Assembly: GCA_025751475.1 (NCBI GenBank)
Contig: JAOWLD010000001.1
Coordinates: 496,001-560,000, forward strand
Length of the DNA stretch: 64,000 bases
From: Rhodobacteraceae bacterium XHP0102
Lineage (GTDB): Bacteria; Pseudomonadota; Alphaproteobacteria; Rhodobacterales; Rhodobacteraceae
Reading direction: 5' to 3'
Position numbers and translations under genes: made by a program. The notes under the pieces were generated by a model. It did no database searches. It worked only from the letters and a program-made list of their open reading frames with translations, and had not been told where the DNA came from. The stretch's first letter is position 1. Each line of letters begins with the position of its first letter. Of the stretch, positions 24,196 to 36,232 are shown piece by piece.

Positions 24196-26211
24196 ATGAG
24201 CGACCTGAGAAAAATCGTTATTGATGGGAATGAGATTGAGGTGGATGGGGCAATGACCCTGATCCAAGCCTGTGAAGTGGCGGGAATCGAAATTCCGCGC
24301 TTCTGCTATCACGAGCGCCTTTCCATCGCGGGCAATTGCCGGATGTGTTTGGTTGAGGTTGTCGGTGGTCCGCCCAAACCTGCGGCCTCTTGCGCGATGC
24401 AGGTGCGCGATTTGCGCCCCGGTCCCGAAGGGCAGCCCCCCGTGGTGAAAACCAATTCGCCCATGGTCAAAAAGGCGCGTGAAGGGGTGATGGAATTTCT
24501 TTTGATCAACCATCCGCTGGATTGCCCGATTTGTGACCAAGGTGGCGAATGTGATCTGCAGGATCAGGCCATGGCCTATGGCGTGGATTTCTCGCGCTAT
24601 CGCGAGCCCAAGCGCGCCTCCGAAGATTTGGATCTAGGGCCATTGGTGGAAACCCACATGACGCGCTGCATCTCCTGCACGCGTTGCGTGCGCTTCACCA
24701 CTGAGGTGGCGGGGATCACCCAGATGGGCCAGACAGGCCGCGGCGAAGATGCCGAAATCACCTCCTATTTGGGTCAGACGCTCAATTCCAATATGCAGGG
24801 CAATATCATCGACCTGTGCCCTGTGGGCGCGCTCACATCGAAGCCTTATGCCTTCACCGCGCGGCCTTGGGAATTGACCAAGACCGAAACCATTGATGTT
24901 ATGGATGCGCTTGGCAGCAACATTCGCGTGGACACCAAAGGGCGCGAAGTGATGCGTATCCTGCCGCGCAACCATGATGGCGTGAATGAGGAATGGATTT
25001 CCGATAAAACCCGCTTTGTATGGGATGGCCTGCGCCGCCAACGATTGGATGTGCCTTACATCCGCGAAAAAGGCAAATTGCGCAAAGCAACCTGGGGCGA
25101 GGCTTTGGCCAAATCCGCCGAGGCGCTGAAAGGGGCAAAGAAAATCGCGGGTCTCGTGGGCGATTTGGCCCCTGTTGAAGCCGTTTTCGCGCTCAAGCAG
25201 ATGATCGAGGGGCAGGGTGGTGTTGTAGAATGCCGCACCGATGGCGCGAAATTGCCCGAAGGCAACCGCGCGGCCTATGTCGGAACCGCTGCGATTGAAG
25301 ATATCGACCAAGCGCAGCATATCATTTTGATCGGCACCAACCCCCGTGTTGAAGCCCCCGTTTTGAACGCGCGTATCCGTAAGGCATGGGCGCGGGGCGC
25401 CGATGTGGAGGTGATCGGAGAAGCCGCCGATTTGACCTATGACTATGCGCATCTGGGCACGGATCGTGCGGCCCTAGAGGCGGCAGTGGCGCGCAAGGGC
25501 GGTGTTAAAGCCCCTGCTTTGATCATCATTGGTCAAGGCGCGTTGCGCGAGGCTGACGGCGAGGCGGTTTTGGCAGCGGCACAAGCCTTGGCTGAGAAAA
25601 CCAAATCGGGGCTTTTGGTTCTGCACACGGCCGCGGCCCGCGTGGGGGCGATGGATGTGGGCGCTGTCACCAAGGGTGGTTTGACCGCGGCGGTAAAAGA
25701 TGCGGATGTCATCTATAACCTTGGGGCAGATGAGGTTGAGATCGCCGATGGTGCATTTGTGATCTATCAAGGCAGCCACGGGGATCGTGGCGCGCATCGG
25801 GCGGATGTGATCCTGCCCGCTGCGGCCTATACCGAAGAAAACGGTCTGTTCGTGAACACAGAAGGGCGGCCGCAATTGGCGCTTCGGGCCAATTTCCCAC
25901 CCAATGAAGCCAAGGAAAACTGGGCGATTTTGCGCGCGCTTTCGGCTGAATTGGGCGCAACCTTGCCTTATGATACGCAAACCCAACTGCGCCAAGCCTT
26001 GGTTCATGCCGTGCCGCATTTGGCGATGATTGATGAATTGCCCGCCAATGCAGGACCAGCGCTGCCGCAAAAACCCTTGGGCAAGGCCGCGTTCCAGCCC
26101 GCGATTGTGGATCATTACCTCAGCAATCCGATTGCCCGCGCCAGCCAATTGATGGCCGAGCTTTCGGCCAATGCAAAGGCGCGTATGGGCGCTGCGATGG
26201 CGGCAGAATGA
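24196..26211 (+). CDS. nuoG: NADH-quinone oxidoreductase subunit G
   Basis: A 671-residue peripheral-arm subunit of the molybdopterin-oxidoreductase fold. The N-terminal ferredoxin domain has the [2Fe-2S] motif ([19 protein letters not shown]). It is followed by the His-Cys3 cluster, [17 protein letters not shown], and a further CxxCxxC set in [11 protein letters not shown]. The C-terminal domain is the inactive Mo-bis-MGD-like body. AAGGAC lies 7 nt before ATG 24196. Length is typical for the alphaproteobacterial form. Confidence 0.97.
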   Translation: MSDLRKIVIDGNEIEVDGAMTLIQACEVAGIEIPRFCYHERLSIAGNCRMCLVEVVGGPPKPAASCAMQVRDLRPGPEGQPPVVKTNSPMVKKAREGVMEFLLINHPLDCPICDQGGECDLQDQAMAYGVDFSRYREPKRASEDLDLGPLVETHMTRCISCTRCVRFTTEVAGITQMGQTGRGEDAEITSYLGQTLNSNMQGNIIDLCPVGALTSKPYAFTARPWELTKTETIDVMDALGSNIRVDTKGREVMRILPRNHDGVNEEWISDKTRFVWDGLRRQRLDVPYIREKGKLRKATWGEALAKSAEALKGAKKIAGLVGDLAPVEAVFALKQMIEGQGGVVECRTDGAKLPEGNRAAYVGTAAIEDIDQAQHIILIGTNPRVEAPVLNARIRKAWARGADVEVIGEAADLTYDYAHLGTDRAALEAAVARKGGVKAPALIIIGQGALREADGEAVLAAAQALAEKTKSGLLVLHTAAARVGAMDVGAVTKGGLTAAVKDADVIYNLGADEVEIADGAFVIYQGSHGDRGAHRADVILPAAAYTEENGLFVNTEGRPQLALRANFPPNEAKENWAILRALSAELGATLPYDTQTQLRQALVHAVPHLAMIDELPANAGPALPQKPLGKAAFQPAIVDHYLSNPIARASQLMAELSANAKARMGAAMAAE

Positions 26212-26218
26212 CGTGACG

Positions 26219-26647
26219 ATGTCTCGCGTGAAGCATCATATTAACTCAAAACGGGGTTCTATGATGGTCGCGGGGCTGATATGGGCGGGCTTGGGCCTTG
26301 CGGGATGCCAGACCATCCCGCGCTACGATCAAGGGCCACCCGCCTTTTATGACGGTGTTGAGACAAGACTACTGGACGACGATTTGGTGAATTTTATCGT
26401 GCAAATGTCAGGCGCGGCCACGACAAGCAATGTCGAGGACTACGCCAAATGTGCGGCGGCGCAATATGCGCTGATCCGTGGATATGGGTTTGCACGACAT
26501 CTGCGCACAAATGTATACGAAGAGGGTGGCATTTGGCGTGGAGATGCGGTTTACACCATCTCGCCATCCCTTCCACGCGGGTCACAAACGATAGATGCAG
26601 AAGTCATCGTTGCGGCTTGTCAGGATAACGGCATACCCACGGTTTGA
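26219..26647 (+). CDS. small lipoprotein between nuoG and nuoH
   Basis: A 142-residue predicted lipoprotein: a basic N-terminus, a hydrophobic stretch [15 protein letters not shown] with lipobox LAGC, then a mature domain of about 110 residues. The Cys in DYAKCAAAQ and the Cys in VAACQDN may pair. No family with known function is recognised. The start may be ATG 26219 or ATG 26261. It lies 7 bp after nuoG and 7 bp before nuoH, so it is co-transcribed with them. Like the 23677 gene it is exported, and a role near complex I is only inferred from position. Confidence 0.7.
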   Translation: MSRVKHHINSKRGSMMVAGLIWAGLGLAGCQTIPRYDQGPPAFYDGVETRLLDDDLVNFIVQMSGAATTSNVEDYAKCAAAQYALIRGYGFARHLRTNVYEEGGIWRGDAVYTISPSLPRGSQTIDAEVIVAACQDNGIPTV

Positions 26648-26654
26648 GGACGAC

Positions 26655-27692
26655 ATGGACGGTTTCTTATCAACCACACCTGGAATGATGCTGATCATCG
26701 CGGCGCAATGCTTGCTGGTGATCGGGTTCGTGATGGTTTCGCTGCTTTTCCTTGTGTATGGCGACCGCAAAATCTGGGCGGCGGTTCAGATGCGCCGTGG
26801 CCCCAATGTGGTAGGGGCTTTTGGCCTTCTGCAAACCGTGGCCGATGCGCTGAAATATGTGGTCAAAGAAGTGGTCATCCCCGCAGGTGCGGATCGCCCC
26901 GTGTTCCTGCTTGCGCCAATGACCAGTTTTGTTCTGGCGATGATCGCATGGGCGGTGATCCCGTTCAACGATACGTGGGTTTTGGCCGATTTGAATGTGG
27001 CAATCCTGTATGTTTTCGCGATTTCCTCGCTTGAGGTTTATGGCGTGATCATGGGGGGATGGGCGTCCAACTCAAAATATCCGTTCCTTGGGTCTTTGCG
27101 CTCCGCTGCGCAGATGATTTCTTATGAGGTGTCCATCGGCCTGATCATCGTGGGGGTCATCATCTCGACTGGCTCGCTGAACTTTGGCGACATTGTGCGC
27201 GCACAAGACGGGGCGTATGGCTTGTTCTCGTGGTATTGGTTGCCGCATTTGCCGATGGTGTTTTTGTTCTTCATCTCGGCGCTCGCTGAAACCAATCGCC
27301 CGCCCTTTGATCTGCCCGAGGCGGAATCGGAATTGGTCGCGGGCTATCAGGTTGAATATTCCTCGACACCGTTCTTGCTGTTCATGGCGGGCGAATATAT
27401 CGCAATTTTCCTGATGTGCGCGCTGATGACGCTGTTGTTCTTCGGCGGTTGGCTGTCGCCCATTCCAGGGGTTGCGGATGGCGCGCTGTGGATGGTCGCC
27501 AAGATGGCCGTGTTCTTCTTCTTCTTCGCGATGGTAAAGGCGGTTGTGCCGCGTTACCGCTATGACCAATTGATGCGCATCGGTTGGAAGGTTTTCTTGC
27601 CGCTGTCTTTGGGTTGGGTCGTGTTGGTCGCCTTCCTCGCAAAGTTTGAACTCTTTGGTGGGGCCTATGCCCGTTGGGCGATTGGAGGTTAA
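26655..27692 (+). CDS. nuoH: NADH-quinone oxidoreductase subunit H
   Basis: A 345-residue membrane subunit linking the peripheral arm to the proton-pumping arm, with about eight helices. Conserved loops near the quinone channel are present: [43 protein letters not shown] and the acidic EYSSTPF region. GAGGA lies 5 nt before ATG 26655; the frame extends further upstream but overlaps the lipoprotein gene. Confidence 0.97.
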   Translation: MDGFLSTTPGMMLIIAAQCLLVIGFVMVSLLFLVYGDRKIWAAVQMRRGPNVVGAFGLLQTVADALKYVVKEVVIPAGADRPVFLLAPMTSFVLAMIAWAVIPFNDTWVLADLNVAILYVFAISSLEVYGVIMGGWASNSKYPFLGSLRSAAQMISYEVSIGLIIVGVIISTGSLNFGDIVRAQDGAYGLFSWYWLPHLPMVFLFFISALAETNRPPFDLPEAESELVAGYQVEYSSTPFLLFMAGEYIAIFLMCALMTLLFFGGWLSPIPGVADGALWMVAKMAVFFFFFAMVKAVVPRYRYDQLMRIGWKVFLPLSLGWVVLVAFLAKFELFGGAYARWAIGG

Positions 27693-27695
27693 ACG

Positions 27696-28190
27696 ATGAC
27701 ACAGATCGATTACACCCGCGCTGCGAAATATTTCCTGCTTGTCGACTTTTTCAAAGGCTTCAAGTTGGGGTTCAAATATTTCTTCGCCCCCAAGGCGACT
27801 GTGAATTACCCGCATGAAAAGGGGCCGCTGTCCCCGCGTTTTCGGGGCGAGCACGCGCTGCGCCGCTATCCCAATGGCGAGGAGCGCTGCATCGCGTGTA
27901 AATTGTGCGAGGCGATCTGCCCCGCACAGGCGATCACGATTGATGCGGAGCCGCGCGCAGACGGCAGCCGTCGCACCACGCGCTACGATATCGATATGAC
28001 CAAATGCATCTATTGCGGCTTCTGCCAAGAGGCCTGCCCTGTGGATGCGATTGTCGAGGGGCCGAATTTTGAATTCGCGACCGAGACACGTGAAGAACTG
28101 TATTACGACAAAGCCAAACTTCTGGCCAATGGTGAGAGATGGGAAGCGGAAATTGCCCGCAACCTAGAGTTGGACGCGCCGTATCGGTAA
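27696..28190 (+). CDS. nuoI: NADH-quinone oxidoreductase subunit I
   Basis: A 164-residue 8Fe ferredoxin subunit holding clusters N6a and N6b. The two CxxCxxCxxxCP motifs use Cys65/68/71/75 and Cys104/107/110/114. The amphipathic N-terminus contacts NuoH. It starts 3 bp after nuoH. Length is exactly that of alphaproteobacterial NuoI. Confidence 0.98.
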   Translation: MTQIDYTRAAKYFLLVDFFKGFKLGFKYFFAPKATVNYPHEKGPLSPRFRGEHALRRYPNGEERCIACKLCEAICPAQAITIDAEPRADGSRRTTRYDIDMTKCIYCGFCQEACPVDAIVEGPNFEFATETREELYYDKAKLLANGERWEAEIARNLELDAPYR

Positions 28191-28213
28191 GTCCGTATCA
28201 GTGAGTGTGTGAT

Positions 28214-28630
28214 ATGAGTAACGAGTCCCCCCAAAACCCGTTCGAGGCATTGATGCGCCAAACGCAAGAGATGACACAGGACTTCCTCAAGGCGGTAAAC
28301 CCCGCCATGGCGAATATTTCTGCGTCAAATCTTGACAAACTTTGGCCCACCATGCCTGCGGAAATGATGGAGGCTTTCTTTGGAAAGCAATTCAACCCTG
28401 GGGGGCTTGATGCAAAAACGCGGCTTTTGTTGACCCTGCATGGTCTGACCGTTCAGGGCGCCTTGGCCGAGGCGCAAATCCGCATGACGGTGCGCCACGC
28501 GATTGAGGCAGGGGCAAGCCCGCAAGAGATTGCTGAGACCATTGGCATGGCTGCGATGTTCGGCGGCGTGCCCGCGATGAACAAAGCGATGGAACTGGCC
28601 AAAGCGGCCATTGATGAAGGCGAGGATTAA
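28214..28630 (+). CDS. carboxymuconolactone decarboxylase/AhpD-like protein
   Basis: A 138-residue all-helical protein. The core (LDAKTRLLLTLHGLTVQGALAEAQIRMTVRHAIEAGASPQEIAETIGMAAMFGGVPAMNKAM) has the carboxymuconolactone decarboxylase/AhpD fold. The AhpD-type CxxC redox pair is absent, so disulfide chemistry is unlikely; a small-molecule or structural role is possible. It is fitted between nuoI and nuoJ, 3 bp before nuoJ, and so is expressed with complex I. ATG 28214 is preferred to an upstream GTG. Confidence 0.82.
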   Translation: MSNESPQNPFEALMRQTQEMTQDFLKAVNPAMANISASNLDKLWPTMPAEMMEAFFGKQFNPGGLDAKTRLLLTLHGLTVQGALAEAQIRMTVRHAIEAGASPQEIAETIGMAAMFGGVPAMNKAMELAKAAIDEGED

Positions 28631-28633
28631 CAT

Positions 28634-29248
28634 ATGGGTGTGGCCGATATCACCTTCTATGCGTTTTCAACCGTTCTGGTTGCCGCAGCACTTTTGGTGG
28701 TGCTGGCCCGCAACCCCGTGCATTCGGTGCTTTGGCTGATCCTCAGCTTCCTGTCTGCGGCGGGTTTGTTCGTGCTTTTGGGTGCGGAATTTGTCGCGAT
28801 GTTGTTGATCATCGTCTATGTGGGCGCGGTGGCGGTGTTGTTCCTTTTTGTGGTGATGATGTTGGATGTCGACTTCGCCGAGCTGAAGGCGGGCATGGCG
28901 CAATATATGCCGCTTGCGCTGTTGATCGGTGTGGTTCTGTTGATCCAACTTGGCCTTGCCTATGGCACATGGGTCTTTTCGGACGGAATTGACAGCCGCC
29001 TTGGCAATCCAACACCCGCAGTGGATGAAATGCACAACACCAAGGCCTTGGGGATGATCCTCTATGATCACTATCTGCTGGTTTTCCAACTGGCGGGTTT
29101 GGTTTTGTTGGTCGCCATGATTGGTGCGATTGTGCTGACCTTGCGCCACCGCGTGGATGTGAAGCGTCAGAATGTCTTGGCGCAAATGTATCGCGACCCC
29201 GCAAAGGCGATGGAATTGAAAGACGTAAAGCCTGGTCAAGGGCTGTGA
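28634..29248 (+). CDS. nuoJ: NADH-quinone oxidoreductase subunit J
   Basis: A 204-residue membrane subunit with five predicted helices. The conserved third helix [25 protein letters not shown] contains the pi-bulge and acidic positions of the E-channel. The C-terminus is cytoplasmic and basic. It is followed by a 72-bp gap to nuoK that contains two small hairpins. Confidence 0.96.
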   Translation: MGVADITFYAFSTVLVAAALLVVLARNPVHSVLWLILSFLSAAGLFVLLGAEFVAMLLIIVYVGAVAVLFLFVVMMLDVDFAELKAGMAQYMPLALLIGVVLLIQLGLAYGTWVFSDGIDSRLGNPTPAVDEMHNTKALGMILYDHYLLVFQLAGLVLLVAMIGAIVLTLRHRVDVKRQNVLAQMYRDPAKAMELKDVKPGQGL

Positions 29249-29257
29249 CATAAGCGG

Positions 29258-29309
29258 GGGCCTTTTGGCCCTTTGCGCATAAATGAATGACCATGAGGGG
29301 ATTCCCCTC
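29258..29309 (+). other. paired small hairpins in the nuoJ-nuoK gap
   Basis: GGGCC-TTTT-GGCCC (29258-29271) and GAGGGG-ATT-CCCCTC (29295-29309) lie between nuoJ and nuoK, the second directly before the GGAGGG ribosome binding site of nuoK. They lack U-tracts and could affect mRNA stability or nuoK translation. Confidence 0.45.
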
Positions 29310-29320
29310 GGAGGGACGAG

Positions 29321-29629
29321 ATGACGATCGGACTGGAACACTACCTGACGGTGGCGGCTGCGCTCTTTGTGATCGGGATTTTTGGCATCTTCCTCAATCG
29401 GAAGAATGTCATCGTGATCCTGATGTCAGTCGAATTGATTTTGCTATCGGTGAATATCAACCTTGTCGCCTTCTCCGCCTATTTGGGCGATTTGACGGGG
29501 CAGGTTTTTACCATGTTCGTTCTGACAGTCGCCGCGGCTGAGGCCGCGATTGGCCTGGCGATCCTTGTCTGTTTCTTCCGCAACCGTGGCACCATCGCGG
29601 TTGAAGATGTCTCGAATATGAAGGGTTAA
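29321..29629 (+). CDS. nuoK: NADH-quinone oxidoreductase subunit K
   Basis: A 102-residue MrpC-like subunit with three helices. Conserved Glu residues in the second and third helices ([10 protein letters not shown] and [13 protein letters not shown]) belong to the E-channel of proton translocation. GGAGGG at 29310-29315 precedes ATG 29321. It ends 4 bp before nuoL. Confidence 0.97.
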   Translation: MTIGLEHYLTVAAALFVIGIFGIFLNRKNVIVILMSVELILLSVNINLVAFSAYLGDLTGQVFTMFVLTVAAAEAAIGLAILVCFFRNRGTIAVEDVSNMKG

Positions 29630-29633
29630 GCCG

Positions 29634-31694
29634 ATGGAAACGATCCTGCTTTTTGCACCGCTCATCGGCGCGCTTTTGGCTGGCTTTGGCTGGCGCTGGT
29701 TTGGCGAACAAATCGCCTGCATTATCGCAACCTCTCTGTTGTTCTTGTCGATGATCCTGTCATGGGTCATCTTCCTGGGGTTTGACGGCGAAACCTATTC
29801 AATTTCGATCCTGCGCTGGGTCGAGTCTGGGTCGCTGTTCACCGATTGGGCCATTCGCATTGATCGCTTGACCGCGATTATGTTGATTGTGATCACCTCC
29901 GTCTCGGCGCTCGTGCATTTGTATTCCTTTGGCTACATGGCGCATGACGAGAATTTCCGCGAAGGTGAAAGCTATCGCCCAAGGTTCTTTGCCTACTTGT
30001 CCTTCTTTACCTTCGCGATGCTGATGCTGGTCACGGCGGATAACCTGTTGCAACTCTTCTTCGGTTGGGAAGGGGTCGGGGTCGCCTCCTATCTTTTGAT
30101 CGGCTTCTACTTCCGCAAGCCAAGTGCAGGTGCGGCGGCGATGAAGGCCTTTATCGTCAACCGTGTTGGGGATTTCGGCTTCCTTTTGGGGATTTTCGCC
30201 CTGTTCTGGATGACAGACTCGATCCAATTCGATGTGATCCTGCCGATGGGTGCGGAACTGGCCACGCAAAGTTTCAGCTTCCTCGGCTTTGAGGTAAATG
30301 CCGCCAATACGATCGCCATGCTTCTGTTCATCGGGGCCATGGGGAAATCGGCGCAGCTTTTGCTGCACACATGGTTGCCTGACGCGATGGAAGGACCGAC
30401 CCCTGTATCCGCGCTGATCCACGCTGCAACCATGGTGACGGCGGGCGTCTTCTTGGTCTGCCGTATGTCGCCGATTATGGAATACGCGCCCTTTGCCACG
30501 AATTTCATCATCATCCTTGGCGCGCTGACCGCGTTCTTTGCCGCCACGGTTGGATTGGTGCAGAACGACATTAAGCGCGTCATCGCTTATTCCACCTGTT
30601 CACAGCTGGGCTATATGTTCGTGGCCGCAGGGGTTGGGGTTTATTCGGTGGCAATGTTCCACCTCTTTACCCATGCCTTTTTCAAGGCGATGCTGTTCCT
30701 TGGCGCAGGCTCGGTCATCCACGCGATGCATCATGAGCAGGATATGCGCAACTATGGCGGTTTGCGCAAGAAGATCCCCTATACATTCGCGGCCATGCTG
30801 ATCGGCACGCTGGCCATCACAGGTGTTGGTATCCCGCTGACCTATTATGGCTTTGCAGGCTTCTTGTCCAAAGATGCGGTTATCGAAAGCGCTTATGCTT
30901 TCGGCGGCGGTTTGGGAAATTATGCCTTCTGGATGCTTGTGGTCGCGGCGGCCTTTACCAGTTTTTATTCATGGCGCTTGATGTTCTTGACTTTCTTTGG
31001 CGCCCCGCGTGGCGACCATCATACCCATGATCACGCCCATGAAAGCCCTGTTGTCATGCTGATGCCGCTTGGCGCGCTGGCCTTTGGGGCGGTCTTTGCG
31101 GGAATGATCTGGATCAAGCCTTTCTTCGGTCACCCCGATGAGGTCGGCAAGTTCTTTGGGGTGCCTTATGCCGAGGCGCAGATGGAAGAGGGTCATGACC
31201 TTGCCGATGAAGACGCGCACCATTACGTCTTTACTGGTGCACCTGGCGAAGGGGCCATTCACCAAGCCCCTGATAATACGGTTCTGAATGATGCCCACAA
31301 CGTGCCCAAATGGGTCAAGGTTGCGCCGTTCATCGCGATGCTGGGCGGGCTGTTGGTGGCCTATATCTTCTATATCGCTGTTCCAAGCCTGCCTGCCCGT
31401 TGGGCTGAGGTGAACCGTCCACTTTACCTGTTCCTGCTCAATAAGTGGTATTTTGACGAGATTTATGATGCCGTGTTCGTGCGTCCCGCACAGGCGCTTG
31501 GCCGCTTCTTCTGGAAGTTTGGCGACACCAAAATCATTGACGGCGGGATCAATGGATTGGCGCTTGGGATCATCCCCTTCCTGACCCGCCTCGCAGGGCG
31601 TGCGCAGTCGGGCTACGTTTTCCATTATGCATTTGCCATGGTGCTTGGTGTGGTTGCACTGATCACCTGGATCAGCCTTTCGATTGGAGGCTAA
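29634..31694 (+). CDS. nuoL: NADH-quinone oxidoreductase subunit L
   Basis: A 686-residue distal antiporter-like proton pump subunit. Landmarks are [18 protein letters not shown] with its helix-5 Glu, [30 protein letters not shown] with the broken helix 7, and [17 protein letters not shown]. The C-terminal long lateral helix follows a His/Asp-rich loop (HHTHDHAHE, near residue 463). Normal length for this class. Confidence 0.98.
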   Translation: METILLFAPLIGALLAGFGWRWFGEQIACIIATSLLFLSMILSWVIFLGFDGETYSISILRWVESGSLFTDWAIRIDRLTAIMLIVITSVSALVHLYSFGYMAHDENFREGESYRPRFFAYLSFFTFAMLMLVTADNLLQLFFGWEGVGVASYLLIGFYFRKPSAGAAAMKAFIVNRVGDFGFLLGIFALFWMTDSIQFDVILPMGAELATQSFSFLGFEVNAANTIAMLLFIGAMGKSAQLLLHTWLPDAMEGPTPVSALIHAATMVTAGVFLVCRMSPIMEYAPFATNFIIILGALTAFFAATVGLVQNDIKRVIAYSTCSQLGYMFVAAGVGVYSVAMFHLFTHAFFKAMLFLGAGSVIHAMHHEQDMRNYGGLRKKIPYTFAAMLIGTLAITGVGIPLTYYGFAGFLSKDAVIESAYAFGGGLGNYAFWMLVVAAAFTSFYSWRLMFLTFFGAPRGDHHTHDHAHESPVVMLMPLGALAFGAVFAGMIWIKPFFGHPDEVGKFFGVPYAEAQMEEGHDLADEDAHHYVFTGAPGEGAIHQAPDNTVLNDAHNVPKWVKVAPFIAMLGGLLVAYIFYIAVPSLPARWAEVNRPLYLFLLNKWYFDEIYDAVFVRPAQALGRFFWKFGDTKIIDGGINGLALGIIPFLTRLAGRAQSGYVFHYAFAMVLGVVALITWISLSIGG

Positions 31695-31703
31695 AGGATT
31701 TCC

Positions 31704-33248
31704 ATGGACAATCTCCTTTCCATCGTCACCTTCTTGCCACTGGTTGCGGCCTTGATCCTTGCGCTGTTCTTGCGTGGGGAGGACGTTGCAGCACAGCTTG
31801 GGGCGAAACGTTTGGCGCTTGCGGCCACCACCGCCACATTTCTCATATCGCTAGCCATCCTTGTCCAATTCGATCCCAATGACACGGGTTTCCAGATGGT
31901 CGAGGAGCGCGAATGGCTGTTCGGTCTGACCTACAAGCTTGGGGTGGATGGCATCAGCGTTTTGTTCGTCCTGCTCACCACCTTCCTGATGCCGATCACA
32001 ATCGCGGCCTGTTGGGGCGTGGAGCATCGGGTGAAGGAATATATGATTGCGCTTTTGGTGCTCGAAAGCCTGATGATCGGTGTTTTCGTGGCGCTGGATC
32101 TGGTGCTGTTCTACCTGTTCTTCGAAGCAGGCCTGATCCCGATGTTCCTGATTATCGGCATTTGGGGCGGTAAAAACCGCATTTATGCTGCGTTTAAATT
32201 CTTCCTCTACACCTTCCTCGGTTCGGTTCTGATGTTGGTGGCGATGGTGGCGATGTATATTGACGCGGGCACAACCGACATTCCGACCCTGCTGACCCAT
32301 GAATTCTCGGCGGCAGGTATCAGCCTCTTTGGCTGGCAGATTGCAGGTGGGATGCAGATGTTGCTCTGGCTTGCCTTCTTCGCCTCTTTCGCGGTGAAAA
32401 TGCCGATGTGGCCTGTCCATACATGGCTGCCCGATGCGCACGTTCAGGCGCCAACCGCAGGCTCCGTGGTTCTGGCGGCGATTTTGCTGAAGATGGGCGG
32501 CTACGGCTTCTTGCGGTTCAGCCTGCCCATGTTCCCTGTGGCCTCCGATATCATGGCCCCATTGGTTTTGTGGATGTCGGTGATTGCGATCATCTACACC
32601 TCCCTGGTTGCCATGGTGCAGGAAGATATGAAAAAACTGATCGCCTATTCCTCGGTCGCTCATATGGGCTTCGTGACGATGGGTATTTTCGCGGCCAATC
32701 AACAAGGCGTTGATGGCGCGATATTCCAGATGATCAGCCATGGGTTTATCTCAGGCGCTTTGTTCCTCTGTGTGGGTGTGATCTATGACCGGATGCACAC
32801 CCGCGAGATTGACGCCTATGGCGGGCTTGTGAACCGTATGCCAGCCTATGCGGCGGTGTTCATGCTCTTCACGATGGCAAATGTGGGCCTGCCAGGCACC
32901 TCGGGGTTTGTCGGTGAATTCCTGACCTTGATGGGTGTATTCCAAGTCAGCACGCTGATTGGTCTGTTGGCCGCAACAGGCGTGATCCTGTCCGCCGCAT
33001 ATGCGCTGTGGCTCTATCGCCGCGTGGTGTTTGGCGATTTGATCCGCGAAAGCCTGAAATCCATCACGGATATGACGGCGCGCGAAAAGGCGATTTTTGC
33101 GCCATTGGTGGTGATGACGCTTTTGTTGGGCGTTTATCCAAGCCTTGTCACAGATATCATCGGCCCCTCGGTAGAGGCGCTTCTGTCCAATTACCATAGC
33201 AGCGTTGCGGCCTTTACGCCTGTCACCGCGCTTGCAGCCACCCATTGA
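31704..33248 (+). CDS. nuoM: NADH-quinone oxidoreductase subunit M
   Basis: A 514-residue antiporter-like proton pump subunit. Landmarks are [18 protein letters not shown] with the helix-5 Glu, [21 protein letters not shown] and [16 protein letters not shown]. Length is normal. It begins 9 bp after nuoL. Confidence 0.98.
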   Translation: MDNLLSIVTFLPLVAALILALFLRGEDVAAQLGAKRLALAATTATFLISLAILVQFDPNDTGFQMVEEREWLFGLTYKLGVDGISVLFVLLTTFLMPITIAACWGVEHRVKEYMIALLVLESLMIGVFVALDLVLFYLFFEAGLIPMFLIIGIWGGKNRIYAAFKFFLYTFLGSVLMLVAMVAMYIDAGTTDIPTLLTHEFSAAGISLFGWQIAGGMQMLLWLAFFASFAVKMPMWPVHTWLPDAHVQAPTAGSVVLAAILLKMGGYGFLRFSLPMFPVASDIMAPLVLWMSVIAIIYTSLVAMVQEDMKKLIAYSSVAHMGFVTMGIFAANQQGVDGAIFQMISHGFISGALFLCVGVIYDRMHTREIDAYGGLVNRMPAYAAVFMLFTMANVGLPGTSGFVGEFLTLMGVFQVSTLIGLLAATGVILSAAYALWLYRRVVFGDLIRESLKSITDMTAREKAIFAPLVVMTLLLGVYPSLVTDIIGPSVEALLSNYHSSVAAFTPVTALAATH

Positions 33249-33258
33249 GGAAAGTCTA

Positions 33259-34695
33259 ATGATCGGCGCAGACCTTGCAGTTTTGATCCCTGAGATTGTC
33301 CTGTCCATCTACGCAATGGCGGGCCTGATGTTGGCCGTTTACACGACCAAGGACGGGATGGCGCCTGCGCTGACCTATGCCACGGCGGCCGTCTTTGGGA
33401 TCATGGCACTGTTCATTGCCGCAACGGCAAATGGCCCCGCGCAAAGTTTTGGTGGCATGATCGTTGTGGATGATTTTGCCCGATTTGCGAAAGTTGTCAT
33501 CTTGCTCTCTGCCGCGGCTGTCCTGATCGTTGGACAAGAGTCGATGCAGAAATCAGGCCTTGGGCGGTTTGAATATCCGATGATTGTCACCTTGGCGGTT
33601 GCTGGCATGATGATCATGGTCTCTGCGGGGGATCTGATCGTGCTTTATATGGGCTTGGAACTGCAATCGCTTGCGCTTTACGTCATTGCGGCGTTGCGCC
33701 GTGACAGTGTGCGTTCGACCGAGGCGGGCCTGAAATATTTTGTTCTGGGCGCCCTATCCTCTGGTCTTTTGCTTTACGGGGCGTCCTTGGTTTATGGCTT
33801 CGCGGGCACGACCCTGTTTGCAGGGATTATTGACGCCTCTGAGGGCGGTATGTCCTTGGGTATGGTCTTTGGTCTTGTGTTCATGGCGGCGGGTTTGGCC
33901 TTCAAAGTATCGGCGGCCCCGTTCCATATGTGGACGCCTGACGTTTACGAAGGTGCCCCAACCCCCGTCACCGCCTTGTTTGCCACCGCGCCAAAGATGG
34001 CCGCGATGGGTTTGTTTGCGCGCGTGGTTCATGATGCCTTCGGGATGGCGATTGCAGATTGGCAGCAGATCGTGGCCGCCTTGGCGGTGTTCTCGATGTT
34101 CGTTGGGGCCATTGCCGCAATTGGACAGACAGATATCAAGCGCCTGATGGCCTATTCTTCCATCGGTCATATGGGCTTTGCGCTCATGGGGCTGGCCGCA
34201 GGCACAGATCAAGGCGTGGCGGCCATGCTCATCTATATGTCGATCTATGTGACGATGAACATTGGTGTTTTTGCCTTCATCATGTCGATGGAAAAGGATG
34301 GCTACGCGGTGACCGATATCTCCGCGCTCAACGGCTATGCCAGCGCGCAATCAGGTCAGGCCTTGGCGCTTCTGGTTTTGATGTTCAGCCTTGCAGGGGT
34401 GCCGCCGATGTTGGGCTTTTTCGCAAAATACGCGGTTTTGGTTGCGGCGGTGGATGCAGGGCTGATTTGGTTGGCCGTTGCGGGCGTGATCGCCTCTGTG
34501 ATTGGCGCATTCTATTACCTTCGCATCGTCTATTTCATATATTTTGGTGAGCCGCGCGAAGGTCTGGCGGGGCGGATGACCGTCATCCAGTGGGGTGGCC
34601 TGATGGCCTCCGCGGTGATCATGATTGCGGGGATTGTCAATCTCTTTGGTATTGATCATCTGGCGGCGAACGCGGCGCAGGCACTTGTGCGCTGA
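33259..34695 (+). CDS. nuoN: NADH-quinone oxidoreductase subunit N
   Basis: A 478-residue antiporter-like proton pump subunit, the last complex I gene of the operon. Landmarks are [48 protein letters not shown] and [24 protein letters not shown] lies just upstream of ATG 33259; the open frame extends upstream into nuoM but without support. birA follows with overlap or a very small gap. Confidence 0.97.
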   Translation: MIGADLAVLIPEIVLSIYAMAGLMLAVYTTKDGMAPALTYATAAVFGIMALFIAATANGPAQSFGGMIVVDDFARFAKVVILLSAAAVLIVGQESMQKSGLGRFEYPMIVTLAVAGMMIMVSAGDLIVLYMGLELQSLALYVIAALRRDSVRSTEAGLKYFVLGALSSGLLLYGASLVYGFAGTTLFAGIIDASEGGMSLGMVFGLVFMAAGLAFKVSAAPFHMWTPDVYEGAPTPVTALFATAPKMAAMGLFARVVHDAFGMAIADWQQIVAALAVFSMFVGAIAAIGQTDIKRLMAYSSIGHMGFALMGLAAGTDQGVAAMLIYMSIYVTMNIGVFAFIMSMEKDGYAVTDISALNGYASAQSGQALALLVLMFSLAGVPPMLGFFAKYAVLVAAVDAGLIWLAVAGVIASVIGAFYYLRIVYFIYFGEPREGLAGRMTVIQWGGLMASAVIMIAGIVNLFGIDHLAANAAQALVR

Positions 34696-35440
34696 CAGGG
34701 CGGGGGTTGAGCGGGTCATCTTGGCCCGTGTTGACAGCACCATGGCCGAGGCCGAGCGGCGCTTGCGCGCCGCACCGCCAGATCATCCTGTATGGATTTT
34801 GGCCCAGACCCAAGAGGCGGGATATGGGCGGCGCGGGCGGGCATGGCGCGCGCCCCTTGGCAATTTCACAGCCTCGCTGATCCTGCCGCTCACCTGCGCC
34901 CCGCAAGAGGCGGCGCTGCGCTCGTTTACGGCAGCACTCGCCTTGCGCGATGCTTTGGCGGGTTATGTGTCGCCTGATGCCTTATCCCTCAAATGGCCCA
35001 ATGACGTGCTGCTCCATGACCAAAAAATCGCGGGTATCTTGCTGCAGAGCCACGGGATCAGTGCGGGTAAATCGGGGCATTTGGTGATCGGCATCGGTGT
35101 GAACCTGCGACACAGTCCCAACCCCGACAGCCTAGAGGAAGGCGCGCTTGCCGCCACTGATCTTTTTCGCGTTGCGGGTCAGTGCCCCAACCCTGAGGCA
35201 TTCTTAGATATATTGGCCCCCCGTATGACCCATTGGGAGGCGCAGCTCTCACAACATGGTTTCGCCCCTGTGCGCGCCGCATGGATGACCGATGCCGCCA
35301 AGCGCGGTGAAGAAATTTTGGCGCGTTTGCCCAATCGTGACATTCGGGGTGTTTTTGACGATGTCGATGAAATGGGTAATCTGGTATTAACCACGTCAAG
35401 CGGGCCATGTGCCATTGCGGCAGCGGATATTTATTTTTAG
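34685..35440 (+). CDS. birA: biotin--[acetyl-CoA-carboxylase] ligase
   Basis: A roughly 251-residue class I biotin ligase without the N-terminal DNA-binding domain, so it does not repress biotin genes itself. The biotinyl-AMP loop is [16 protein letters not shown], and [18 protein letters not shown] is the conserved lysine block. VDSTMAEA near the N-terminus is the usual substrate-entry motif, and it forces a start upstream of ATG 34742. The most likely start is TTG 34685, overlapping the nuoN end by 11 bp; this is uncertain. It makes the carboxylase biotin modification. Confidence 0.88.
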   Translation: MCADRAGVERVILARVDSTMAEAERRLRAAPPDHPVWILAQTQEAGYGRRGRAWRAPLGNFTASLILPLTCAPQEAALRSFTAALALRDALAGYVSPDALSLKWPNDVLLHDQKIAGILLQSHGISAGKSGHLVIGIGVNLRHSPNPDSLEEGALAATDLFRVAGQCPNPEAFLDILAPRMTHWEAQLSQHGFAPVRAAWMTDAAKRGEEILARLPNRDIRGVFDDVDEMGNLVLTTSSGPCAIAAADIYF

Positions 35441-35452
35441 GGGGCGTGCGAA

Positions 35453-36232
35453 ATGCTTCTTTGTGTGGATTGCGGCAATACGAATACGGTGTTCTCCCTC
35501 TGGGATGGCGCGCGGTTTCTGTGCACCCTGCGCACCGCGACCGAGCATCAGCGCACCGCAGATCAGTATTACGTTTGGTATTCGACCCTGATGGATCATT
35601 ATGGCCTCAAGCCCCAAATTGATGCTGTGATTATCTCCTCCACCGTGCCGCGTGTGGTGTTCAACTTGCGTGTTCTGTGTGATCGATATTTCGACTGCCG
35701 CCCGCTTGTGGTGGGCAAGGCCGAGTGTTTGCTGCCTGTGCCGCCACGGGTCGATGCAGGCACGCAAGTGGGGCCTGACCGTCTGGTCAATACTGCGGGG
35801 GCCTATGATCGCCATGGCGGCGATTTGATTGTGGTGGATTTTGGCACGGCAACCACGTTTGACGTTGTGGCCGAGGATGGCGCCTATGTGGGCGGTGTCA
35901 TTGCCCCTGGCGTCAATCTTAGCCTTGAGGCGCTGCACCATGCCGCGGCCGCCTTGCCCCATGTGGATGTGACCAAACCGCAATCGGTGATTGGCACCAA
36001 CACGGTCGCCTGTATGCAGTCGGGCGTGTTTTGGGGCTATGTTGGCCTCGTGCGTGGCATTTGTGACCGCATTCGCGCCGAACGCGACCGCCCGATGCGG
36101 ATAGTTGGGACAGGGGGGCTTGCGCCGCTCTTCTCTACGGGTGATGTGTTGTTTGACAGGATCGAAGACGATCTGACCATGCACGGTCTAACCGTGATCC
36201 ATAAATATAACGAGGAACAGGCAAGCATATGA
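35453..36232 (+). CDS. coaX: type III pantothenate kinase
   Basis: A 259-residue ASKHA-fold kinase for the first step of coenzyme A synthesis. The P-loop-like DCGNTNTVF lies at residues 6-14, GPDRLVNTAGAY is present, VVDFGTATTFDVV (about 124-136) binds the nucleotide, and GGVIAPGVNLSLEAL is the pantothenate region. It sits between birA and rnj, overlapping rnj by ATGA (36229-36232). Confidence 0.97.
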   Translation: MLLCVDCGNTNTVFSLWDGARFLCTLRTATEHQRTADQYYVWYSTLMDHYGLKPQIDAVIISSTVPRVVFNLRVLCDRYFDCRPLVVGKAECLLPVPPRVDAGTQVGPDRLVNTAGAYDRHGGDLIVVDFGTATTFDVVAEDGAYVGGVIAPGVNLSLEALHHAAAALPHVDVTKPQSVIGTNTVACMQSGVFWGYVGLVRGICDRIRAERDRPMRIVGTGGLAPLFSTGDVLFDRIEDDLTMHGLTVIHKYNEEQASI

